From the NCBI GenBank assembly GCA_028583405.1, contig CM053259.1:20747951-20811950 (forward strand): a DNA stretch of 64,000 nucleotides, in the 5' to 3' direction. The notes under the pieces were generated by a model. It worked only from the letters and a program-made list of their open reading frames with translations, did not search any database and was not told the DNA's origin. Source of the DNA: Pogonophryne albipinna (lineage: Eukaryota; Chordata; Actinopteri; Perciformes; Artedidraconidae). Positions 1 through 17,782 of this stretch are shown here, one piece after another. The translations under genes and the position numbers were made by a program. The number at the start of each line of letters is the position of its first letter. The stretch's first letter is position 1.

Positions 1-431
1 TCATATGGGTGTTGTTGAGAGATGTATCCATATATCTCTTAATTTTCTCAAAGTGCACCAGATAGATGGTTTTAACTTCAACATTTAAAAAAAATCTTCC
101 CGGGGGGCATGCCCCTGGACCCCCCTAGAGGATGTTAGGTCCATCCCCTACTTAAATCATGTACACATGGATACTAAATACATTTGCACACATCTTGGGT
201 CCATATCTTTCTGTGTTGGTGGTCATGCCACACCGTGCACGTGAATGCATGCGTGAGTCATGGTAATCTGGATTAAGAGGTTGCTTTTTCTTTGCACAGC
301 ATGAAAGAAAGGCCAAATGAATGGGCTGTGATTTTATTATTTTTAAGCAGAGGTCAATAATTTGTATGGCCCTCAGAGGATGTTGTAAACATTGAAATGG
401 CCCTTGAGAGGAAAAAGGTTCCCCGCCCCTG
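1..431. mobile_element. Decayed hAT-like transposon end(s), cut by the window edge
   Basis: Bases 1 to about 192 match, in reverse orientation, bases about 17165-17350 inside the hAT element at 17004-18083; a shared stretch reads ggacccccctagagg. The remainder ends at 431 with aaaggttccccgcccctg, whose reverse complement begins caggggcggggaacc, a typical hAT terminal inverted repeat. The other end lies outside the window, so no target duplication can be tested. The two halves may be two different elements, because the 17004 element has a different terminus. No usable transposase reading frame is seen. Confidence 0.5.
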
Positions 432-2836
432 ATTTAGAGCAACAAATTAGCTTGATATGAAAATGTAAATTGGAGAATAAAAATTAATTTGGTCATAAAT
501 ATTTACTTTTATCAAATTTAGGGATTAATAAAACACTGTCCTTTGGGGAAATTATGTATTCCAGGGCTGCCATTGAAACATGTCAATGTTAAGATCCATA
601 ATTGTTATTACTAAAGCATCAGAGCAATAAATACACCCTACCAATCGGCAATAATGTAACAGCGAACATGTTAATATTTGTTATAAAATAAACTAAACAT
701 GCATTATTTTAGCCATCTCTCACTGCATATCGATTCAGAATCAAATAAAGAGGAAAGAACAATTATTTCTGTCTTTTTTCTGTTTAAAAAAAATAAATGA
801 GTGTGCTTGTGAGGCAACTGAATTGGCATAATTACATGGGTTTAAATGCAAATTTACAATGTGCTTATTAATTCTATTCTGCTCATTTCAAATGACTGAC
901 TGCACTTAATTAAATCAGATTGATTAGACCTTTTATAGACTTTCCCTTTACAACCACATAATTATGACAAATAGAGCCACTTGACACACAATCTACAGCA
1001 GAGGACTGAGCTTTCTTTTCTCTGCCATTCAGGGTCTTTCAGGTCCTGCATGGGGAACCACAGGCGGGTCACAATAATGTCCAAATGGCCTGCCACATTA
1101 TCCTCAAGCAATGCTGTTTACTTCTACAGCCACTGACCTGTTCACTTTTCACCTTAGTGTTCATGAAAATATGACATTGGCCATGTCCTCCACACAGCAC
1201 TTTCACTCAAACATCGCCTTTTCAGACTCAATCGTCTAGACAGATTGTGCTTGTTTCATTTCATGGTGTTCCTCATCAGCACACCCACATGTTCTGGAGA
1301 AATGGGTGACCACTGGTTAATGGATGTAATAGTTACGGTTTGCAATGTTGGGTCTTGCACCTAAATTGGAGACAGGATGTTTAAAATAGTATGGACGATG
1401 GCTCGGTGCCAAAACTCAGCATTTTCTAATTGGGTTTCTGGTTGCATACAACAGTAGTGACTCCTTCAAGATGTGTCCATAATGACGCTGGTTGTTTTTG
1501 TGGCTTGTATATTTTTCAACTTTTATTTCCTGCAGTTTAATGAGCAAACATCATGTGTTGCTGTTTACAGTGTGAGACGGTAAACAGAAGAAAACTAGCA
1601 GCCTTCTTGTGAAAGTGGTGCTTTGTCTAATACACTTTAGCAAGGTCATGTCAGTATACAAAGGGACCGGGGATGGGGGGGATGATTAAGTGCATGAACT
1701 TTTTAATATTCTTTTGTCAATGCGGTAATTTAGCTTGAATATTAATAAATCCCAAACAGTGCTAATGGTGAGTTCAAGACAAAGAGAAATAGGAATAATA
1801 ATGACATAATGAAAAAACAATATGCAGAAAACACATTCAAATAAATGTAATATTTAAAAAGCAGCACCCCAGGACCTGGCGAGTTAATGGCTGAAAGGGC
1901 TCCTGCTCCTCAAGTGTTTTTCTGAGCTTTGATTGCAATTTGGAGAAGGAATTATCTCATCGGGGTGCGTGGGTGGAGGGAGGTCGGATCTGACTGTGAA
2001 GTGCTTGTCATTACCAAGATCTCTCCCTTTTTTATTTCCCTTGTTCACTTTGTCTAACTCCTTCCACCTCTCCCCTTTGTCTGACTCCTCTAGTTGTGGG
2101 TGTTCTGCAACTGCAGCTTGACACTGTCAAAATATTAGTGAGTGCAATAACACCACACACATTGCAGTATACTGCACTTTAGTGTGTATTAATACGGTCA
2201 AACACACATTTCTAAGCTTTGTAAGCCCTTGGATGTTTGATACTATCCATGATTCCAAACAATAAAACTAAATTAAACATGCAATGTATTAATTTAGGAG
2301 GATTCATAAATTGTAGGAGAAATACAAAAACATAAGTCAATCATGTTTCAACCCACTCATACCTTCAGTTCAACCCACTCATACCTGCAGTCAATTTATT
2401 AAGTTCACACTCATAGAGGCGTGTTCATGCATACTGAATCCGTCCCTGTTGTAATCACCGTTGCACCCCATCAAGACAGGTTCACTCTCCACATTCCTCC
2501 CCCCTCCCTCTCCTCCATTGATTTGACAATCACTGTCTAATATCAGGCTTAAATGACTCTTTTTTTAAAAAGCCGTGGGCACTAGGGTCATGATATTTCC
2601 CCTTAATTACTGTGCCACATTATCACCATAAAGCTCTTTCCACCTCTCTAGCACTTCTAATTACATTGTTCCGATTGCCGTGACACGTCCTTTCATTCGC
2701 CGATGCACTTTGCAAGCAAATGTGTGCGTGAGCAAGAAAGGAGAGAAAGAGGGCGAGAAGGCAGCGTCGTAATGCAGGTAACATGTCTTCATTAAAGACA
2801 TTCTCTAAATCATGTCCACACTCACAATCCCTTATA

Positions 2837-2837
<1 letters not shown>
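432..2837. other. Gene-free AT-rich stretch
   Basis: No exon with credible splice sites, RNA gene or recognisable transposon is seen. The stretch is AT-rich with many TAAT-type motifs and short homopolymers. It lies upstream of the proposed runx1t1 first exon, and could be intronic if a more distal promoter exists beyond the window. Confidence 0.5.

Positions 2838-2892
<55 letters not shown>
2838..2892. repeat. (AC)n microsatellite
   Basis: Uninterrupted AC dinucleotide array of about 27 units. Apparent ORFs across it are poly-Thr/His or Cys/Val artefacts of the repeat. Confidence 0.97.
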
Positions 2893-2893
<1 letters not shown>

Positions 2894-5450
2894 CATTCAC
2901 AGAAAAGACTACAAAAAAATAACATTGTTTGGTTTTGCAGCAGTGGTCGGATGTTGTGCTTTATTGTGAACAGGTCACAAATCTCTGCAAAATCTCGTAT
3001 TTTAAACTCCCTGTTGTTACTATGTTAAAAATAGAGTTGCAAAAGTAAATGACGGTTTATGCAAAGATGCAAAAAAAAGTACCTATATCGCTTTATTATG
3101 TAAAACTGTATCTTGTGAACTTAAGCAAGCCTTACTTTTCACTCCAGAACTTCCTTCTGGAAAGGTACATGTTTTACTTCCAATAATGTTTAAAATACAT
3201 ATATCCAAGTTTTAAGTTGCTTTCAACAAATGTTAAGTCAGAGAATCCTCAGAACTATAACTGTACTTGTTTCTATGTATAATTGTGCTCATTAGGGAAC
3301 AGCGTTGTAGAAGTAGCTTCGGACAGAGGAGGGGAAAGCACATTGCTACAATTGTTGACCTAAAGGTGAGACATTCAAATTCATAAAATGAAACTGAGTT
3401 TACAGAATAAATAACCCAACCCTGTTGGGTTGGGCTTTCCAATTTTAAACACCTTAACTCCCACCCCCACCCCAATTTACTTGTCACAGTGTTCACAAAC
3501 CATCATGAGGTCTCTCCATGGTTTCAGTGTGGGAAGGGGGGAAGGGCTCGGGGGCTGCGGTTCCACCAGGTGGGCTGTTACGCTAAATGGCTGTTGCTCA
3601 CTTAATGTGCCCATTAAGGGCAGTGAAGTGTGGGACAACCCCTTCCTGTTTGAACACCTTATGAACCCTGGTGCTTTTCTATTGGTGGTCTCCATATCTC
3701 TTATTCTCTCTCTCAAACCAGAGCTATTACACACTGACAGGGAGAGTCATGTGTACGACATAACATTTAGCATTTTCCCAGTGTGTCTGAATTACGGGGC
3801 AAACAGTGGGCGGTTTAGGTAGTGGGGTGCAGAGGACATGGAGACATTTAGGATCAACATTTGTAATAATAAGGGTCTGTTTTATCTAGTATAGTACATG
3901 CAGTAGATGTTCACACACACGCACACACTCATCCAGTGACGCAGAGATGTATCTACGGGTTAAAGGAAGTGGACAGGAGAAAAATGGAGCTTTGAGTGTT
4001 TTGTATTGAGTGAAAAATCAGGAGGAGCAGAGCATCAGCAGATTGAAAGAGCAGTGCTTTGTGTGGGCAGTGTTGAAGGTCAGTTCCCTCAGAGCAATTA
4101 GTGTTTCCATTGAATATGTGAGCTAAATAATTCACCTCATGTAAAATTAATACATGGTTTCATGAAACAAACCTGTCTCTGTATTGGTCTACATCTCTTT
4201 CAACAACTAAATGGTGGAAATACTGTAGCCTGCATGTTTCCTCGAGAAAAGATGGAATAGACTGAGTTAATAGCTTTGCAATCTTTTTTTTATATTGTTG
4301 CCATGAACTCGCGTTTAATGATTTTATAAAAACGACAATGTCACAGTATTTCAACATACATTTTTTGTAAAAAGTTGCATTTTAATTATTTTATTAGAAA
4401 TACACGTTTAAATGGCAAAAGTTATGCTCATTAAGTTTGGTAAGTGTCGAACAAACATATTGGCTGATGCCAAATTCAAGTGAAATGAGGCAGTCATCTG
4501 TCTGTTTTGGTTAATGTGACTCAGGTTTGGTATAATTAACCTTAATATGGAGTCAGTCCGGCACAATTTGATCATTCATTCTTGACCTCCTGGTAAACAG
4601 ATTAAATACTTCCAATTTAGCTAATTATCTCCGTGTTGGGCTATTTTTTCACAACCATTTAGCAGTTCAATACTACTGGTTTTATTTACCCTACAGCAGT
4701 GTATGTCAGACGGTAAGGACATATATTAACATAATCAACAGATTTCCTTTATTCTTAGATCTGAGTGAAGTTTATTCAACAACCTCAGCAGCTCATCATC
4801 TTCATACGTTTCCATTACTGACGTGCTTTTCCCATGTGCTATTGTTCTTCTTTGAAGAAAATAAAGGCATACTGTTCTTCCATGTGTTACTATAGTTACC
4901 ATATTGCACCTAATCAGCCACACTAACATATGCATTACATATATCAACATGCCATGGGTACTTTCCAAGGTCACACATATGAACAATACCCTTCTAACAT
5001 AATACAAGACGATATAATCATGATGGCTTTTCAATGCCTGCGATGAAGTGGAGGGAGATGGATTGCTTCAGAGGGATGAGAAATGGATGGTTGGGGGTGA
5101 GGTGTCAGGGAGTGTCCATTTGTCAGCGTGTGATTGCATCAGCGTGTGTGCATGCAGCACATTGGAAGCGGCCCAGAGAGGTGGAAGTGAATAGAGGTGT
5201 GTGTGGGGCACGTGTGTGTCTGCGCCCACGTATGTGACTTGGTTGTGCATGGCTCTCAGCCTTTGATAACCTTTAGCGTGTTGCTGCTGCGAGCAGAGTG
5301 ACCCGGCTGTACTCATTAAAACCAATGGGACGGATCATTCCCCGCTAATTGTTTTCCACTGACAAATGGCTCCTCTGACTCCTGAAGACTGCTGTAGGGT
5401 TGCTGCCTGCCTAGAGCACACTGACTTCACTAATGAGAACTGCTAGTCTG
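2893..5450. other. Gene-free stretch
   Basis: Only short chance ORFs with no recognisable protein similarity. No transposon ends were noticed. Confidence 0.45.
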
Positions 5451-10224
<4,774 letters not shown>

Positions 10225-10345
10225 CTGTGTTACAGGTGGCCGCCCAGTAGGTGGGAAAATGCAGGAAGTCTGCTTGTCTGTGTCCACATGTATCAGGCGC
10301 AGCATGTTTTTCCCTTTCAGAGGCGAGGTATCCTGTGTGCGTCCT

Positions 10346-10486
<141 letters not shown>

Positions 10487-11803
10487 CGCCGATCACACTG
10501 GGCGGCTGACTTCCAGGAACCACTGCAGCAAAAACAGGCACTGTGTGTTTCCTGCTCTCATGCACCGTTATCACAGGACACACAACACACAACACAGATC
10601 ATTGCCCTATTCTCTTTTCCCTTGCAGGTTTCCTCAACGCCTATCCTTGTGCCTCCGGCCATCAAGATGTTTCGCTGTGATTGCCATGAGAGAACTTGCT
10701 CTCCGGGAACAAACCAGAGGACACAAATAGGCGCAGAGTGACGGCATCCTCACAGCCCCGCTGGTTCCTTCGGACTACATTAGGTTATTCACTTTGAGTT
10801 GGCACATTACCTCTGCACCTCTCATGACTGATTCAGAAGCCACTTATTTTCTCAGACATCAATTCACCACAATCTTTCCTTTTTCGTTAATTTCATTATG
10901 AACCACATCTAATTTTCTTTTAATCTATTTCGTCCAATATTCTCTCCCTCTTCTTCCATCCCATACCTTCTCCCCCTATCTATTCACACATCCTGTGTAG
11001 CCCACTGCCTTTGTCAGAGATTAACAAAAGGACCCAGACTGAAAGATGGAAGTAGAGCACACAGTCTTTGCTCTGTGCTCGTCAGAGAGCCAGAGACTCT
11101 ACCTATCAATTTTCCCTTTGAGAACACGTACCCGCCGCTGAAGCTGTGAGACAAGGGGGATATGAGAGGGAGAGAGCTGAAGTGAAGGAGAGAAACGCAC
11201 AATGTTAATGTTGCAAACAATTGCCATTAATGGCATCATCTTTTCCCCACAGAGACTGCGTTGAGGGAACAATGAGCTTTGTGCTGATGGTGTGCTAACA
11301 ATGTTTTACATACAGCTCGTGACGGACAAGTGGAAGATATTGCTTTTGTTGTGGTGATGCTCCATAAGGTGGATGAAGTACTTTTTTAGTAAAAACACAG
11401 AATTAGTTTATTTGTTGTATTCACCTCTGTAAATTAGAAACCACGTAGTTATCTGACATCAGACAAGAGGGGACTAAATATTCATAAAGGTCTTATAATC
11501 AATTTGAGTTATTGTTAACACCACCACCAACGCACATACAAGTATATGAATATTACAGGACAAAATACAGTAGAATCTTTACATTTATGAGATGCTATGA
11601 TCGGGCCTTGATGCATGACTTGTTCAACCATGCAGTTCAAGTGGAGCGGTTGTTATCACCGAGTTGTAAACGTAGCTTCTGCTCTGTGCTTTCACTGGCT
11701 CTGCGGGCGAGATGACTTCCAGATGGTCCGGGGAAAGTGTTTGCCTTAGGTTACTGCAGGCCAGCCTGCCTGTGTCTTTTACACACACATACACACAAAA
11801 TCC

Positions 11804-11805
<2 letters not shown>
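10487..11805. other. Gene-free stretch upstream of the candidate promoter
   Basis: No coding or RNA feature recognised. The sequence is of mixed composition with C/T-rich patches near 10920-10980. Confidence 0.4.

Positions 11806-11891
<86 letters not shown>
11806..11891. repeat. (GT)n microsatellite
   Basis: About 43 GT units ending in a short GA run. It lies about 0.7 kb upstream of the GC-rich candidate first exon. Confidence 0.96.
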
Positions 11892-11897
<6 letters not shown>

Positions 11898-12600
11898 TTA
11901 AGACATCACACAATCTTGCTTGCACACACACCCACACTCACAACAGCCTACCAGCTCCTCAAGCAGTCATCTGGCTGGATGTTGTTGTTGTCCGTGACAC
12001 TCCACTGCTGTTGGTGCAAGTATTTCTCCAAGCGGGCTTCAAGGATCACTGAGGGTCCCTAAAGACACTCTGGGGGGTCCCAAGCTTAACCAAATTGGTA
12101 ATCCGGTTAATTTCATGTAGTTGAATGGATATGCACAAAGTATTTTTATCTAGTATCTAACTCGTCTCATTAAGCAAAGATTTGAATGATGGTTCAATGT
12201 TGTTAGCATCTTTCTCAAAGCAATGCGGACACAACAAAAATGTTGTCGCTGAAATTCTTGTTCCAATCCATACTGGCAACAAAGACAACCTTCATAAGAA
12301 AATTCTATTTAAGAAAAGTAAATAAAAATAATAATCCATTGTGTGCAAATAATGCAATATCAGCGACTAATGACGAGTTTATGCAGACATGGTCATGTAA
12401 ACAAAAATTAAGACAGACTTGAAGGTATCCTTTAATTATCCAGTCATATGTGATGGCACTCGTTTCCTTTGTCTTTGGGTAAATAACAACCTTGGAGTGA
12501 TCTCCCTGGGAGCCCCTGACGTGAAGAAGATTCGAGAGCCGCTGCTACTGGTAGAAACCACTTCGACTTGACCTGACCCCGCTTTTTCCAACCTGTTTTA
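11892..12600. other. Upstream flank of the candidate first exon
   Basis: AT-rich up to about 12470, then composition shifts towards GC as the candidate promoter begins. No convincing TATA box is placed at a sensible distance from a definable start site. Confidence 0.35.
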
Positions 12601-13186
12601 GGACACACAGATGCTGACTGCTGCCCAGTCGCCGCCCCCTCCTCCTCGGCAGTCCCGCCCACCGCCACCTGGCTCTGCTGCGCACCGCCGACTGGAGGCA
12701 GAGTGCCGCTACTCCTCTATCGCACGCCAGAAAACAAGGAGCCCATTGACCGACGGTGTGTGTATGAATTGTTCTCATATTTAAAAAAGAATTTCTACAA
12801 TCTAGACCGACTCGACGTTTTAAAGGATTTTGGAAGAAAGTGGTAAAGGCGGATAGGAAATCAGACGGGTGCCCTGCGCACTGCATCCTCCCTCTCCATC
12901 GCTGTCTCATCTCTCCTCCTGCTCTGCGCCTTTACAACACTCCCGGCTTCACCCATCCTGAATAACCACAGTGACTGAACACTTCTGTGAAGCCGAGAGA
13001 TCCCCTTCTTCTTCAGTCGGAGTTTGAACCACATTTTGGAGCTCCTGGAAGTATACCGCCAGAGCCCTTGAGAGCTGGCTGGACTCTGTAGCTTTCGTTT
13101 TCCCGATACAAGAGGATCATCGAGGGGACCTTGCGCGGAGTCCAAAGGACTGGAAATTATTTAGCCCTCTCACATCAACGTACCGC
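12601..13186 (+). promoter_or_regulatory. runx1t1: Candidate runx1t1 promoter / 5' untranslated leader
   Basis: This block is clearly richer in G+C and CpG than its surroundings and carries a GC/CACC-box motif (cccgcccacc) at 12654-12663. It leads directly into a short ORF with a consensus splice donor at 13215. In the frame of that ORF a TGA stop at 13025-13027 closes the leader and no earlier in-frame ATG follows it, so translation of this frame would start at 13187. An upstream ORF of 57 codons begins at 12611. The transcription start cannot be placed from sequence alone. The assignment to runx1t1 rests on splice phase, not on homology of the leader. Confidence 0.45.
12611..12784 (+). CDS. 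Candidate upstream ORF (57 codons) in the runx1t1 leader
   Basis: The ATG at 12611 opens a frame rich in Pro, Arg and Ala that stops at TAA 12782-12784. A second in-frame ATG lies at 12764. If transcription starts upstream of 12611, this would be a uORF about 400 bases before the proposed main start and could lower translation from it. The length and bias could also arise simply because GC-rich sequence has few stops. No protein similarity is recognised. An antisense ORF over the same block is attributed to the same bias. Confidence 0.2.
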   Translation: MLTAAQSPPPPPRQSRPPPPGSAAHRRLEAECRYSSIARQKTRSPLTDGVCMNCSHI

Positions 13187-13214
13187 ATGGTGGGAATTTC
13201 TGCCTCCTTTCAGT
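13187..13214 (+). CDS. runx1t1: Candidate alternative first coding exon of runx1t1
   Basis: The frame reads Met-Val-Gly-Ile-Ser-Ala-Ser-Phe-Gln plus one base, followed immediately by the consensus donor GTAAGT at 13215. One leftover base is exactly what exon 2 at 53956 needs, because its first two bases complete a codon. Joined, the T and AT give Tyr before Arg-Thr-Gly-Lys. In mammals this family uses several alternative first exons spliced to the same exon 2 border, and an MTGR1 (CBFA2T2) form also begins Met-Val-Gly. The start context has G at +4 but C at -3, so it is only moderate. The exon could instead belong to an unannotated transcript, and RNA evidence would settle it. Confidence 0.5.
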
Positions 13215-15099
13215 GTAAGTGGCTTCTCTCTTGCTTTAAGATATTATTTGTATTTTGATTACGCATTGGCTTTGTAAGAATACATAAGAAAATACTAGGA
13301 AATAGGAGCTGAACCACTATATAAAATGACATTAATGATTCGTTTCATATGTTTCAATGTAAATTAAGCAGCAGCTCCGGTGCGGCTGATAAACGTGGAG
13401 TCATTTATATTAAAACACAACATATGACAATAGACAGCAATAACATTTTTATTTTATTGTCGTTGTCTGATATAAACTGCGATGACAGACCTATTGCAGG
13501 AGGGAACAATGCGTGTCTGTGCTGTGCGTAATAGTGCATGTTATGGTTTTATTCTGATGGAAGAAAAAATGCTGAGCAGTGGAGATTGAAACCCAATTGC
13601 TCACGATTACGGACTATTCGAGTAAACCTATAATATTGTCTATTGGGAGCTGCATTTTAACTAGTATTTGTTCCATGTTTGTGTTATCAGAAGTACAATT
13701 GGCTTTCTATAAATGGCTGGTTCAGTTTGTGTAATCAGTGACACCAACTCACAGCTGTCCCTGTATCCATAAAAAGCAGTTTACAATTCATGGGCTTGGA
13801 CCCGGGATGGAGAGTTGTCCTCGGGCAACAGTTCACGGATCAAGTGTTATCCTTCCGATGTGTCAATACCATTTCGAGAAGTGAAGTAGCCTTCCTATCA
13901 GCTGATAATCCCCAGAAAGCATGAACACTTTATGGATTCAGAGTATTAGTTATATTGTGAGGCGACTCCTGAGATAGATATTATTGTGCCACAGAGAGCA
14001 TGCAGGTTTTTAAATCAAAGATAAAGAGATGAATTCACGGATTTAGGCCCATTCTCACTTACAGAACGTATTAATTAATTTGATGACAATTGTTTACTAT
14101 TTTCTAAAATAGGAAAATGTCATTACATCTGTTCCAAAAGGTTGATGTTTGCAATTTTCTTAGAAAGATATTTTGACTTTGCTATCCCTGGCTGTTTAGC
14201 GAAGAGCCATGCTGTCCTCCTCTCCCTCTGCTGTCTTTGAGACAGACTTTGAATTTCACAGTTTGCATTTGAAGACTTCCTCCAAAGCTCTGTCACAACT
14301 GTCAAACGCATCTTCTAAAATCCATGTGAAGTTTCCATCTCCTCCCGCTGTGACTTTGCCATCACAAAATAATCAAAAAGCACAACAACAAAAAAAGAAG
14401 AGAAAAACGGATATTTTTGTCCCCTTTTTAATGGAGTGTCGTAGGATTGAAATTAAAGGGTTCGGGCTATATTTGACTCCAGTGAGAATCTGTTTCCCGA
14501 CTGGGAGAAGCTCAGAAATGCGGGTTAGGGTGGGAGGTTGCTGGGGCTCAAACTGCTGTCGATGCCCGACTGTTCTCACGGCTCAGATTAGAGAGGGAGG
14601 AAAATATCTCCTCGAAACCCACAGGGTTTTGGAATTTATTTACGCATGGCGATTAGTCCCTTGCAAAGCTTTTTAGGCATCGAGGGCGTGATTGTTAACT
14701 CCTCTTAAAGGCGTGACCCACCAGTTAAATATAGATTAAAAACGAGGATTGTTTATGAGCATTTTGCATTGTCAATAAAACATAGTAGGCTATATTAGAT
14801 TTTTTTTTATTTGAGATTTTAATGTCTTCTGTGTATCCAATATTCGATCATTTCAGGCTGTCATATGTATCCTATATTTCTGTTTAATTGTTATCTAAAT
14901 GATCAAACTTATTTTTTATTATTATTATTATTTATCATTATTAACTGCAGTGGTCATACTATTTGAATTTGTTTCCCTGCACGTCATTTATTACGTCAGC
15001 TGTTTTTTTTTTTGTCCATTCTTTAACCTCTGGGACTTCCATTAAAATAGTGACTTGACTGAAAAGACTATTACCTGGAGTGTGTGTGTTTACAGAGAT

Positions 15100-15101
<2 letters not shown>
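13215..15101. other. Proximal intron 1, no gene seen
   Basis: The longest open frame here (14209-14676, plus strand) has no recognisable domain and no splice context. The rest is AT-rich single-copy-looking DNA. Confidence 0.4.
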
Positions 15102-15184
<83 letters not shown>

Positions 15185-15210
15185 CAGAGAGAGAGAGGCA
15201 GAGAGACAGA
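15102..15210. repeat. (GA)n microsatellite
   Basis: About 40 pure GA units to 15182, then a decayed tail with GGCA interruptions to about 15210. It is a homopurine tract of the kind that can form triplex DNA. Confidence 0.96.
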
Positions 15211-16995
15211 AAGAATAAATGAAAGGTAAACAAAGCTGGGATGAGGGAAGAGTAAATGATAAGTGCTGTTTGCAGGTTATGACTGTTTGTGTGTGTTTGC
15301 ACGTGTATGTGTGTGTGTTGCCGGATCTACATGCATGTCTGCGCACGCTGTATAAACAGGATTGTATTAACGTTGGCTGCTAACTCTCTGCAGTCCATCC
15401 AGGCTCTGCAGCACCAGCTAGCTCTTCCAGGGGCCATCTGCCCAGCCACCAGCCTGCCTCACACCTGTTCTCCCTCCCTCCTTCCTCCCTGATCTCAGGC
15501 TTTAGGGTCAAATACATCAGACCGCTGCTAGACACAGTCGTGGCCTTGCAAAAATGATGGCAGCCATTTTATTCTCGCCTTCACACGCACAAAGACATGC
15601 TCAGAAACACTTACATATCCCTGGTGCGTACACACATATCACCTCACAATTTTTTATTTACGTGGTTTTTAATGATTACCACAGTGGTGTATTTCAATAC
15701 AGATTTGAGATCACACCCTCAAACAATTAATTACTATGATTTCACAATGAAAACATTGATTTCCCATTAATCACAGAGTATCATGGAGGCTCCAGCGCTG
15801 TGATGTCATTTCAGAGCACTTCTTTAAAGTATGACACACAGACTTTTGGATGCAGTCCAGGTTTGCTGCATGGTGAATAAGTGATGGTGACTCAATGGAG
15901 TTAATATGCCGGCTACATCATGAAGCCCACTTGTGTATTTCTGTATCAGCTGAAGGGCTGAACTTTCTCACAGCTACATGTTGCACATATTATCTCACCA
16001 AAAGGCAAAAGCTGAATGATGCCAAGAATAATCGCATCAGCTGTATTGTTTAGTATGCTCATTTGGTTTTACACGAGCCAATTTGAGAGTGCTTGACGCC
16101 CAAAATGATCAGTAAGACACATCTTTTGTATGGCAGGTTGTTATGGCAGAATCAAAGACCAGCTACGTCATTTATGGACTGGCTAGACTATATGCATATG
16201 ATTTAAATGCAGTATGTTCTCGTGAGTTAATTCACTACTTAATAAGTAGAATAAGTCAGTTTTTCTTGTGCTGGAATTTCAACTTATGTCTTGGACTTCA
16301 ATCTCGAAGGTCGGTTGCGATCCCATTCAAGAAAAAAACAAGGACAACTAAGAAGTCATTCCTCCTGTAATTGCATGAAAGCTGTATTAAGATGGCAGAG
16401 CGTTTTGAAACAGGCACAGGTTGCATTTGAAGCCATGCAGTCTGGGGGCAAATGTCAGCAGTCGAATTGGATAGTAGAACCACTGTTCCATGCACTCCTT
16501 CAAGATGTATAGATCTGTTCTGATTATTCAGAGCCATCTCTTACCAAGTCCCTGAGTGAATTATAGATGGAGTCTGTGTGTGTGTGCGAGCACCTACATA
16601 CACACACATACCCTTGTAGATCGATAGGCCCATTGATGGTTATCAGCAAGAGGGCAGTTCTCTTCACTGCTTATTGAATTTCATCACCCATGAAAGAGCA
16701 GCAGCTGTATAAAAGGATTTGCCTGTATGTGTGTGTGGGGATCTGTGTAAGGATTTGTCCAAGTGCGTTGTATACGTGGCGCGTGTGTGTGAATACTCCG
16801 GTACTCTCAAAACCAAGAGGTCTTTGTTTTATTGTAGTTGTGAGTTGGCCTTTACAAGAGGCTTATTTAATGTCAAAGTCAACAGCGAGCACTACAAACT
16901 GATTTTATTGGCATTGTTCGTGTTTTTACTCCAGATAACAGGCAAGTGAAGAAGAGACCAATAGGGCAGAGTCTGACAATTCATCAACTTTTATG
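15211..16995. other. Intron 1 stretch, no gene seen
   Basis: Ordinary mixed sequence with short GT and AC runs. The small ORFs near 16143-16512 and 16690-16949 overlap in several frames and show no recognised similarity. Confidence 0.4.
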
Positions 16996-17003
16996 GACGC
17001 AAG
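16996..17003. repeat. 8-bp target-site duplication, left copy
   Basis: gacgcaag, identical to 18084-18091 on the other side of the hAT element. Confidence 0.85.
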
Positions 17004-17738
17004 CAAGGGTGTAACTTTGGTTTGAGAAGTGGGGGGGACACAAAACAGGGGGTCCTCCGCAATGAAAAATGTTCTCAATTTAATTCCATTTCCTGCCTTT
17101 CTACAAATATATTAGGGACTATAGTGTTAACAAATCCAAGAAAAATGTGTAGTGTATATAATGAGTGTGCACACTTATCTAGTATCCTATCCATGTGAGC
17201 CTGTTTCATTTGTGATGACCTCTAGGGGGGTCCGGGGGAAATGCACCCCGCGAAGATTCTTTTCTTTAAATTGAAGTTGAATGCATCAATCTGGTGCACT
17301 TTGAGGGCAACATTAAGAGATTTATGGATACAGTTCTCAACACTCATATGAAACAGAACTGTATATATTTCAATAATCAAAAAACCATTAGAATAGGCTC
17401 ACAACCAATAACAATTCATTGATAAACTCCTCTCTCCTATCTTTATCTTACCTAGTCTGCATTCTTTCTTTTTATTTATGCATATTTGACTAATCACTCC
17501 CCTTTCAAACTGTGTTTTTTATTTTTGTACTGACCTATAGTACGCATTGGTGGGATTTCTTAACTTATTTTACATACAACTAATATTACATAGATGGAAA
17601 TATTTGTTTACATAGATGACCAAACCGTTTGAGACCCACTGAGATAACTTAGACTAAAGTTTACAATCTAATCACTCAGAGAGTCCTTTACCTCCCTGAG
17701 GAGGTTGTATGCTAACAACAACCCACGTAACTCTCTCA

Positions 17739-17782
<44 letters not shown>

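Noticed and set aside
12545..12910. 121-residue minus-strand ORF in the candidate promoter
   Set aside because: GC-rich, stop-poor sequence with no similarity. It is explained by composition.
14209..14676. 155-residue plus-strand ORF
   Set aside because: No domain recognised, Lys/Gln/Ser-rich by local composition, a smaller antisense frame overlaps it, and no supporting splice sites. Chance length for 64 kb.
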